Positions 1 through 5,354 of a stretch of DNA of 7,164 nucleotides are shown one piece after another; positions within the stretch are counted from its first letter, which is position 1; each line of letters starts with the position of its first letter. A model generated the notes under the pieces. It had not been told where the DNA came from and did no database searches. It saw only the letters and a list, made by a program, of their open reading frames with translations. The position numbers and the translations under genes were made by a program. Source of the DNA: JBEHWX01 sp048498995 (GTDB lineage: Bacteria; Bacteroidota; Ignavibacteria; OLB7); assembly GCA_048498995.1 (NCBI GenBank), contig JBEHWX010000168.1, positions 1 through 7,164 on the forward strand. Direction: 5' to 3'.

Positions 1-86
1 CTCCCCTCCCCCGGCATCATCATTCCTGTACGGGCGTTCAATTGAACGCCCCTACCCCTTCTCCCCTCCCCCGACATCATCATTCC
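1..86. repeat. 26-bp direct repeat pair, 60-bp period
   Basis: Bases 1-26 and 61-86 are the same 26-bp sequence with one mismatch (g at 14, a at 74). Each begins CTCCCCTCCCCC and ends CATCATCATTCC. The right copy contains the stop codon (80-82) and last sense codon of the NFACT gene, so the left copy looks like a duplicate of that gene end. A palindrome lies between the copies. The window starts at the first base of the left copy, so further copies may lie outside. The origin could be replication slippage or insertion of the palindromic element with duplication of its target; the sequence does not decide between them. Confidence 0.85.
28..55. repeat. REP-like palindrome, possible terminator hairpin of the NFACT gene
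   Basis: Bases 32-51 are a perfect 20-bp palindrome, GGGCGTTCAATTGAACGCCC. After one unpaired base on each side (31 and 52), GTA (28-30) and TAC (53-55) pair again. The GTAsGGGCG...CGCCCcTAC outline resembles dispersed REP-like extragenic palindromes in various bacterial genomes; that comparison is from memory. It starts about 25 bases past the stop of the minus-strand NFACT gene, so in RNA it could form a 3' hairpin that ends or protects the transcript. No T-tract follows on either strand, so classical intrinsic termination is not supported. Confidence 0.7.
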
Positions 87-1735
87 ACGCTCCCCTCCGG
101 CAGCTTCGGCTCGACCATGATCACCTCCTCGCGCTCCATCACCACGGAGCCGGGGGCGGCCCCCTTCGGCTTGCGGACATACTTCTTCAGCGTGTAGGCC
201 ACCGGAACATTCCGGCCGTTGCGGGCGCCGGAGTAGTAGGCCGCCAGCGACGCGGCCCCGCGGATCGCCTCCTTCGGCGGCTTCGATTTCGCGTCGCTCC
301 AGCGGAGCACCACGTGCGATCCGGAGATGCCCCGCGCGTGGAACCAGTAGTCGTTCGCCCGCGCGAATCGGACGGTCAACTCGTCGTTGTTCGCGGCGTT
401 CTTCCCCACGTAGACCTCGTGCCCGCCGGGGAGGACGAACTTGCGGTAGCGCTCGGCGGTCCCCGGATCCTTCGGTTCGGACGACATCGTGAATAGCTCC
501 TTGTTGTTCCTCTGAATCTCCTCCAGCTCCCCCACCTCCATCGCCCCCCGAATCGCGGCGATCGTCTCCTCCAGCGCGCGCAATGCCTGGGCCGTCCGCT
601 CCCCGCGCCGCCGCGAGGTCTCGATCGCCTCGCGCGCTCCACGCGCCCGACGGAAGTACCGTTCCGCGTTCTCGACGATGGTCGAGGTGGCCTCCAGCGG
701 GATCATCCTCTCGATCCCCTCGTAATCGGCGAGGGTCACGCCGGATGTTCCGGCCGGGATCTCGTGCAGATGCGCTAGGAGCAGCGAGCCGAACAGCTCC
801 CACTCGGCGGCGCGATGCGCCTGCTCCTCCGGCGAGGATCGCCGCTCGGCCGACCGGATCAGATGCCCCCGCTCCCCCTCGGCCCGCTTCAGCATGCGGG
901 TCTGCAGCTCGGAGAAGCGCCGCGCGCCGAACGCGCTCGAGCGGTAGACGCGGATGGCGCGCGCGATCTCCTCGAACGTCTCCACCTCCCTCGCCTCGCG
1001 ATCGAGCGTTCCGAGACGCGTCAGCGTGAAGACCACCTCCGACGGAAGGTGATAGAGATAGTAGCTCTCGGAGAGCTCGCACTCCTGGTAGATGGCGTCG
1101 ATCTGGTCGAGGACACGGTCGACTCCCGGCGCGGGGATCAGGCTGCCTCGCTCGACCGACGCCACCCCGGCGCGATCGAGCGCCTCGCGGATGATCCGTG
1201 GCCCGGCCGCCGGGATGGCGCGCGCCAGCACGCGTGCCGGAGCCTCCTCCGACGCGGCGAGCATCTCCCGGATCTCCCGTCGCCCGCGCAGGCTCTCCGG
1301 CGCCGAGCCTTCGAGCATCGCGTCGTATTCCCCCTCGTACTTCTGGAAGGAGGAGAGCACCCGCCCCCGATCGATCGCCAGCACGTTGCCGGAGCCGGGG
1401 CCGAAGAAGAAGATCGCCAGGCTCCGTCCCTCCTCGAGGGCGATCCGGATAGCGCGCTCGCCGTCGTCGATCGCCACGCCGGTCACGCGCGCGCCGAGCA
1501 GCTCGTCGAAGAAGTCGATCGTGTTCTTCCGGGCGCGGTGGATATCACGGGCCAGCAGGGCATAGCCGAGCCGGAGATCGACGGCCACCTCGACGAAGAG
1601 GGAATCGCGGCCGCGGATCAGGTGAAGCGCCAGCCGGTTCTTCTCCTGCGACCAGCAGGCCGCGAGGGTCCAGCCGACGAGCGCCTCGTCCAGGACCGCC
1701 GCCTGATGGGCGAATGTGAGGTAGTGTCGGATCAT
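80..1735 (-). CDS. NFACT family protein (RqcH/Rqc2-like, DUF814)
   Basis: This 551-residue protein has the full NFACT layout. An NFACT-N domain (about 1-125) is followed by a helix-hairpin-helix-like stretch (169-191), two long charged helices predicted as a coiled coil (about 252-321 and 349-417), and an NFACT-R/DUF814 domain (about 430-541). NFACT-R carries DYWFHARG (462-469), GSHVVLR (472-478) and a KKYVRKPKG block (517-525). Family members bind the 60S/50S subunit with peptidyl-tRNA after ribosome splitting; RqcH adds C-terminal alanine tails to stalled chains in the cytoplasm. The Asp-Arg pair needed for tailing in RqcH aligns by eye with Glu93-Arg94, and the LLRKH motif is not recognisable, so tailing activity is uncertain. 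The frame stays open to 1912, but the family N-terminus (MIRHYLTFAHQ) begins at 1735 and a TATAAT box lies inside the extension, so 1735 is chosen. A GGAG lies 11 bases upstream. Confidence 0.93.
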   Translation of the reverse strand: MIRHYLTFAHQAAVLDEALVGWTLAACWSQEKNRLALHLIRGRDSLFVEVAVDLRLGYALLARDIHRARKNTIDFFDELLGARVTGVAIDDGERAIRIALEEGRSLAIFFFGPGSGNVLAIDRGRVLSSFQKYEGEYDAMLEGSAPESLRGRREIREMLAASEEAPARVLARAIPAAGPRIIREALDRAGVASVERGSLIPAPGVDRVLDQIDAIYQECELSESYYLYHLPSEVVFTLTRLGTLDREAREVETFEEIARAIRVYRSSAFGARRFSELQTRMLKRAEGERGHLIRSAERRSSPEEQAHRAAEWELFGSLLLAHLHEIPAGTSGVTLADYEGIERMIPLEATSTIVENAERYFRRARGAREAIETSRRRGERTAQALRALEETIAAIRGAMEVGELEEIQRNNKELFTMSSEPKDPGTAERYRKFVLPGGHEVYVGKNAANNDELTVRFARANDYWFHARGISGSHVVLRWSDAKSKPPKEAIRGAASLAAYYSGARNGRNVPVAYTLKKYVRKPKGAAPGSVVMEREEVIMVEPKLPEGSVE

Positions 1736-1792
1736 CGTGCCATCGGCTCCATCGTCTCGTTCATGCTTCCGGTCCCGCTCGCGTCGCGGCCG

Positions 1793-1798
1793 ATTATA
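1793..1798 (-). promoter_or_regulatory. Probable -10 box of the NFACT gene
   Basis: The minus strand reads TATAAT here, an exact sigma-70-type -10 hexamer in very GC-rich surroundings, 57 bases upstream of the chosen NFACT start. No good -35 hexamer is seen at 16-18 bases spacing. Transcription would begin near 1786 and leave a leader of about 50 bases. The rest of the divergent gap (1736-1917) also holds a TGTGCACA palindrome (1852-1859) and CACGTG (1901-1906). Either could be a regulator site, but both are too short to rely on. No convincing plus-strand promoter for the phosphatase gene was found. Confidence 0.5.
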
Positions 1799-1917
1799 TC
1801 CTCGGCGCGTGAGGGACGGGGAGAGAAACGCTAAATTACGCTCCCCTACCCTGTGCACATTCGATTTTCCCCCGGGGCCCACCGGTTGTAACTTGTGCCG
1901 CACGTGAATCACACCTG

Positions 1918-3180
1918 ATGCAGCTCCGACGACGACAATCGCAAGGCCGCCGCTCTCTCCTGAGCCTCCCGAAGAGGAATCCGGAGAAGGAGACCCCGTT
2001 CTGGAAGGGGCTTCTCATCGCCGCCGGAATCGCGCTGGTGATTTCCGTCGGCGTGGCGCTGGTGACCGGCAGCAACTCCGACATCCGGGTGGCGATGATC
2101 AGCGTCGGCGTGGGGATGCTCTTCGCGATGGTGATCTGGGCGTTGGTCACCCTGGCCGACAAGCTCGCGCGCCATTACAAGGAGCGCCTCGGACCGCGGA
2201 TGATCTGGGCCGCGCGCGGCACCGCCTGGCTGGTGGGGGGCATCCTGGGATGGATGGTCGCCTACGAGGCGATGGCGCTGATCATGACCGGGGAGCTGGC
2301 CCCGTTCAACGACGTGATCCTCCGTCTGCTGCTGACCAGCATCATCATCGCCTTCGCCATCGGCGGGCTGATCACGCTGGTGAAGGCCGGCGCCCGACGG
2401 GTCCGACGCGAGACGCAGTTCCTCCAGCAGCGCGATCTGCTCACCTCCGAGCTGGAGACCGCGCGGAACGTGCAGCGGACGCTCCTCCCCACCGAGGACG
2501 CGCGGCTCTACGGCTTCGATATCAGCGGCGCCACCGCCCCGGCCGTCGAGATCGGCGGCGATTACTACGACTACCTCTCCTTCGCCGACGGCACCAAGGG
2601 GATCCTCGTGGCCGATGCCGCCGGCAAGGGCATTCCGGCCGCGCTGGTGATGGCCAAGTTCCAGGGGATGGCCCAGGCGCTCTCGATCCACGTCGCCGAC
2701 CCGCACGAGTTCTTCATCGGCCTGAACGATACGCTCCGCATCCGGCTCGACCGCCGCAGCTTCATCACCGCCGGCATGATGACGGTGGACTTCGAGGACA
2801 ACTGCGCGTTCTACCGGGCCGGACACAACCCGCTCTACTGCTACCGCGCCGAGACCGGCACCATCGAGCAGCTGAAGCCGACCGGACTCGCGCTCGGACT
2901 GACGCACGGAAGCGCCCTCGGCGCCTCGATCGTCCCGTCGCGCTTCGCGATGAAGCCGGGAGATGTGGCGCTCCTCTACTCCGACGGCCTGAACGAGGCC
3001 ACCGACACCGACGGCAACGCCTACGGCGATGAGCGCGTGGCCGAATCCCTCTGCCGCGCCGCCTCCGGCCGCTCCGGCGCCCTCGAGGTGAAGAACCAGA
3101 TCCTGAAGGACCTCACCACGTTCGTCGGCGACGCCGAGCCGCACGACGACGTGACCGTGGTGGTGGTCAAGAAGCTGTGA
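1918..3180 (+). CDS. Membrane-anchored PP2C-type (RsbU/SpoIIE) serine phosphatase
   Basis: The 420-residue protein has a basic N-terminus and four predicted membrane helices (about 30-50, 57-80, 103-123, 133-156). A short helical linker (160-190) ends in the ARNVQRTLLP signature of RsbU-like proteins, and a SpoIIE/PP2C catalytic domain (about 200-420) follows. Metal-binding acidic motifs are intact: GGDYYDY (213-219), ADAAGKG (232-238), YSDGLNEATD (354-363) and HDDVT (409-413); AGHNPLY (301-307) is also typical. The family dephosphorylates anti-sigma-factor antagonists or other STAS proteins in partner-switching pathways. The membrane part has no recognisable sensor domain, and no anti-sigma kinase or STAS gene lies in the window, so target and signal are unknown. 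The start is the only plausible in-frame ATG before the first helix. No Shine-Dalgarno sequence precedes it, so initiation may be leaderless or weak. Confidence 0.93.
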   Translation: MQLRRRQSQGRRSLLSLPKRNPEKETPFWKGLLIAAGIALVISVGVALVTGSNSDIRVAMISVGVGMLFAMVIWALVTLADKLARHYKERLGPRMIWAARGTAWLVGGILGWMVAYEAMALIMTGELAPFNDVILRLLLTSIIIAFAIGGLITLVKAGARRVRRETQFLQQRDLLTSELETARNVQRTLLPTEDARLYGFDISGATAPAVEIGGDYYDYLSFADGTKGILVADAAGKGIPAALVMAKFQGMAQALSIHVADPHEFFIGLNDTLRIRLDRRSFITAGMMTVDFEDNCAFYRAGHNPLYCYRAETGTIEQLKPTGLALGLTHGSALGASIVPSRFAMKPGDVALLYSDGLNEATDTDGNAYGDERVAESLCRAASGRSGALEVKNQILKDLTTFVGDAEPHDDVTVVVVKKL

Positions 3181-3183
3181 CCG

Positions 3184-3239
3184 AGGCGATCCGCCCTCCG
3201 AGCATCGGACATCCGATGCTCGGCCGTCAGGCGATCCGC
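3184..3239. repeat. 11-bp direct repeats flanking a hairpin
   Basis: AGGCGATCCGC occurs at 3184-3194 and again at 3229-3239, with the perfect hairpin at 3198-3223 between them. A palindrome between direct repeats echoes the arrangement at 1-86, on a smaller scale. The sequences of the two palindromes are unrelated. Confidence 0.6.
3198..3223 (+). terminator. Perfect 12-bp-arm hairpin after the phosphatase gene
   Basis: CCGAGCATCGGA (3198-3209) and TCCGATGCTCGG (3212-3223) are perfect inverted repeats separated by CA; a real RNA hairpin would have 11 pairs and an ACAT loop. It starts 18 bases after the phosphatase stop and 56 bases before the next start. No T-tract follows, so it may be a terminator of the GC-rich type, a partial attenuator or an mRNA-stabilising structure. 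It may reduce read-through from the phosphatase gene into the next two genes. Confidence 0.55.
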
Positions 3240-3265
3240 GGCGGCGCCCAGGTTTCCTCTCACAC

Positions 3266-3272
3266 GAGGTGA
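3266..3272 (+). promoter_or_regulatory. Ribosome binding site of the 69-residue membrane protein
   Basis: GAGGTGA lies six bases before the ATG at 3279, the best Shine-Dalgarno match in the window. It supports the short ORF as a real gene and decides its start over the out-of-frame ATG at 3272. Confidence 0.75.
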
Positions 3273-3278
3273 TGCCGC

Positions 3279-3488
3279 ATGCCCACTCCCCGACGAGCGG
3301 CGAGCGAGGCCCGGACCGACGCGGGATGCTGGTCCGCCGGACTCTTCGCCATCGCGATCTTCTTTGCGCTCGGCGCGCTGATCTCGCTGATGAACGGCGA
3401 CCTGTCGACGGCGCTCGAGGCATCGGTGGTGGCCGGCGTTGCCGGAGCCGGCGCGGCATTGCTCCGTCGACGCGCCCGCTCGCTATGA
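3279..3488 (+). CDS. Small two-helix membrane protein, function unknown
   Basis: This 69-residue protein is not recognised as any named family. It has a basic N-terminal segment (RR at 5-6, R12), a hydrophobic helix (about 18-38), a short polar turn NGDLS (39-43), a second small-residue-rich helix (about 45-63) and a basic tail RRRARS. The positive charges at both ends predict a membrane hairpin with both termini in the cytoplasm. A strong ribosome binding site supports expression. Its stop overlaps the ATG of a possible 20-codon ORF leading to the glycosyltransferase start 55 bases downstream, so the two are probably cotranscribed. It may be an accessory subunit of that enzyme, but this is a guess from position only. 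Confidence 0.72.
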   Translation: MPTPRRAASEARTDAGCWSAGLFAIAIFFALGALISLMNGDLSTALEASVVAGVAGAGAALLRRRARSL

Positions 3489-3508
3489 GGCTCGCCATGA
3501 GGCTCGCC
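3485..3508 (+). repeat. 12-bp tandem repeat at the gene junction
   Basis: ATGAGGCTCGCC is repeated perfectly at 3485-3496 and 3497-3508, and GTGAG at 3509-3513 looks like the start of a degenerate third copy. The unit is four codons long, so copy-number change would keep the reading frame of the short ORF that begins here. The first copy overlaps the stop codon of the small membrane protein. Confidence 0.8.
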
Positions 3509-3547
3509 GTGAGTCACGACCGAATCGCGGGGTCCGACCGACGATGA
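3485..3547 (+). other. Candidate 20-codon bridging ORF between two genes
   Basis: An ATG at 3485 overlaps the TGA of the small membrane protein as ATGA. The frame then runs 20 codons (MRLAMRLAVSHDRIAGSDRR) to a TGA at 3545-3547 that itself overlaps the glycosyltransferase ATG as ATGA. Ribosomes could re-initiate at each overlap and thus couple translation of the two flanking genes. Against this, the same frame is open further upstream as an arginine-rich shadow, and no separate ribosome binding site is seen for the ATG. The peptide itself has no recognisable feature. Confidence 0.3.
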
Positions 3548-5196
3548 AGAGCTCCCCAGGCACGTTCCCCTCCGCCCCGCGATGGGCGCTCCCGGCCGCG
3601 CGCGCCGCGGTCCTCCTCACGGCCGGCGCCATGCTCGCGCGCACCATCCATCACGTCGCCACCGGCTCCGACGGCTACCTCGCGCTCCAGCAGGACGATT
3701 TCTACTACTACGCGGTCACCGCGCGCAACGTCGCGCTCCACGGCTTCTCCTCCTTCGACGGCTTCACCCACACCAACGGCTACCAGCCTCTCTGGATGGC
3801 GATCCTGAGCGCGCTGGCCTGGCTGACCGGCGGGCTCACCCCGGCGTTCTTCGTCGCCGTGGGGGTGATCGGGCTGGCGGCCACGCTCCTGGCCTTCGAG
3901 GGGATGCGCCGCTGCGCCGGACGCTTCTTCGGCGACGCGTGGTTCGTGATCCCCGCGACGCTCCTGCTGCTGCCGCAACTGGTGAGGATGATCTTCTGGG
4001 GGATGGAGACCGTCGTGATCCTCCCGCTCTATCCGCTCCTGGTGGCGCGGATGGCGCCGATCGCCGCCGGCCGCGAGCCGGACCGGCGGGAGGCGCTCCT
4101 GCTCGGGCTTCTCTCCGCGCTCGTGATCCTGGCGCGGCTCGACACGGCGATCTTCGTCGGCCTGGCGCTGGCCGCGTGGCTTCTTGCCGGGCGCGGCGCG
4201 CCGGGGATGAAGCTCGACCGGCTGCTCCGGTTCGCCATCGGCGGGCTTCCGCTGATCATCTACCTCGTCTGGAACCTCGCGACCTTCGGCGCGCTCTCGC
4301 CGATCTCCGCGCAGGCAAAGCATCTGAAGGTGGATGCCGGGTTCAGCACCTACTTCCTCCAGGGGCTCACCTGGACGTGGGACGGGCTGGCCACGATCGT
4401 CGCGGTGCCGCTGGCGCTGATCCTGCCGATGCTCCCCTGGAGCGGCATCAGAAGCCGCGGCGAGCGGGTGCTGCTGCTGCTGGTGCCGATCTTCCCGATC
4501 CTCTTCTACGCGCTGCTCGGCTTCGTCAGCGACTGGCAGCTCTTCGGCTGGTATCTCTATCCGATTCCGCTGGTGATGGCGCTGGCCCTCTGCCAGCTTG
4601 CCGCGGTCGCCGGCCGTCTGCTGCCGTGGCCGCACCGGCTCCTGAGGCCGGTCGCGACGCCGCTGGCCGCCCTCCCGGCGCTCGCGATCGTGCTGCCGCT
4701 GGCGTGGCGGCAGACCGTGGCCTGGCGTCCCGATCCGAACTCGATCTACGCGCACGGCGGGGAGCTGGCCCGTTTCGCCCGCTCGCATCCGGGACGCTAC
4801 GCCATGGGAGATCGCGCGGGGCTGACGGCGCTGATGATCGGCCGTCCGGTGCTCCATCTGGAGGGGCTGATCGCCGACCGCCGGATGGTGGAGCATATCG
4901 CGCACGACGACCGGCTCAACGACGTGCTGGCCGAGTACGGGATCGACTACATGATCGTCTCGATCTACTATCCGATCGAGCGCGAGGGGGGGGCGTGGCT
5001 GGTGTCGCAGCCGGATCCGCTCGGCGCCGGCCGGCGCTCGCACATCATGCGGGGCGCGTTCGCGCGGCCGCCGGTGTTCACCTACATCAGCGAGCGCGAC
5101 GCCGCCCTGGCCTCCCCGAATCAGGTCCCGAACGACCGGAGCGGACGCTGCTATACGTATGTATTCGCCGTGAAGGGGGACTCGGCCGCGCGCTGA
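3544..5196 (+). CDS. Polytopic GT-C-type glycosyltransferase (GT39/RgtA-D-like)
   Basis: This 550-residue integral membrane protein has about ten to eleven predicted helices between residues 15 and 387 and a C-terminal soluble part (about 395-550). The first large loop holds the acidic pair Asp51-Asp52 in QQDDFYYY, followed by SFDGFTHTNGYQPLW (70-84). FWGMET (151-156) and LARLD (196-200) are further marks of a family of bacterial GT-C-like proteins. GT-C enzymes use polyprenyl-phosphate sugars and transfer them outside the membrane to lipids, polysaccharides or proteins; the acidic pair fits the catalytic site. Donor and acceptor cannot be told here. The frame is open upstream to an ATG at 3439, but that would add a hydrophilic stretch and overlap the previous gene by 50 bases; ATG 3544 is preferred. 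Its ribosome binding site is weak, consistent with translational coupling. An eight-G run (4986-4993) lies in frame. Confidence 0.85.
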   Translation: MKSSPGTFPSAPRWALPAARAAVLLTAGAMLARTIHHVATGSDGYLALQQDDFYYYAVTARNVALHGFSSFDGFTHTNGYQPLWMAILSALAWLTGGLTPAFFVAVGVIGLAATLLAFEGMRRCAGRFFGDAWFVIPATLLLLPQLVRMIFWGMETVVILPLYPLLVARMAPIAAGREPDRREALLLGLLSALVILARLDTAIFVGLALAAWLLAGRGAPGMKLDRLLRFAIGGLPLIIYLVWNLATFGALSPISAQAKHLKVDAGFSTYFLQGLTWTWDGLATIVAVPLALILPMLPWSGIRSRGERVLLLLVPIFPILFYALLGFVSDWQLFGWYLYPIPLVMALALCQLAAVAGRLLPWPHRLLRPVATPLAALPALAIVLPLAWRQTVAWRPDPNSIYAHGGELARFARSHPGRYAMGDRAGLTALMIGRPVLHLEGLIADRRMVEHIAHDDRLNDVLAEYGIDYMIVSIYYPIEREGGAWLVSQPDPLGAGRRSHIMRGAFARPPVFTYISERDAALASPNQVPNDRSGRCYTYVFAVKGDSAAR

Positions 5197-5229
5197 GACG
5201 GCGCCGAGAGGCTGAGACGGCGCCGAGAG
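5192..5229. repeat. 19-bp perfect tandem duplication at a gene end
   Basis: GCTGAGACGGCGCCGAGAG occurs twice head to tail at 5192-5210 and 5211-5229. The first copy contains the TGA stop (5194-5196) of the glycosyltransferase gene, so the gene end and its stop are duplicated just downstream. GGCGCC inside each unit is a small palindrome. Confidence 0.85.
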
Positions 5230-5279
5230 ACGGTCCGCGCGCGCGATACCGTCACCTGAAGCAGCACCCGAACACATGA

Positions 5280-5315
5280 ACGGGCCCGGAATCCTTCGCG
5301 CGATTCCGGGCCCGT
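5280..5315. terminator. Bidirectional terminator between convergent genes
   Basis: Fourteen-base arms (5280-5293 and 5302-5315, ACGGGCCCGGAATC and its complement) pair perfectly around an eight-base loop. The hairpin lies 83 bases after the plus-strand glycosyltransferase stop and 39 bases after the minus-strand hydrolase stop, where a shared terminator is expected. The plus-strand side continues GTCCGTTGTT and the minus-strand side TCATGTGTT, so T-tracts are weak in both directions. Confidence 0.75.
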
Positions 5316-5354
5316 GTCCGTTGTTCCATCGATGTTCGTCGGGAGCGGCGCGCC

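Noticed and set aside
1..86. CRISPR array
   Set aside because: Only two repeats are visible, the spacer is itself a palindrome, and one repeat overlaps a coding end; no cas genes nearby.
815..1834. 339-codon plus-strand frame opposite the NFACT gene
   Set aside because: No recognisable domain; it mirrors the codon pattern of the NFACT gene and has no plausible ribosome binding site.
1736..1912. N-terminal extension of the NFACT gene to an ATG at 1912
   Set aside because: The extra 59 residues do not resemble the family, the homologous N-terminus begins at 1735, and a TATAAT box lies inside the extension.
1909..3498. 529-codon open frame on the minus strand opposite the phosphatase gene
   Set aside because: Low-complexity His/Gly/Arg/Asp-rich translation with no domain; the plus strand here encodes a complete PP2C phosphatase. 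Long antisense frames are normal in GC-rich DNA.
3514..5277. 587-codon minus-strand frame opposite the glycosyltransferase, and a 565-codon plus-strand frame at 3582-5279
   Set aside because: Both translate to Arg/Gly/Pro/Glu-rich or Arg/Ala-rich sequence with no membrane segments or motifs, while the third frame gives a coherent GT-C protein.
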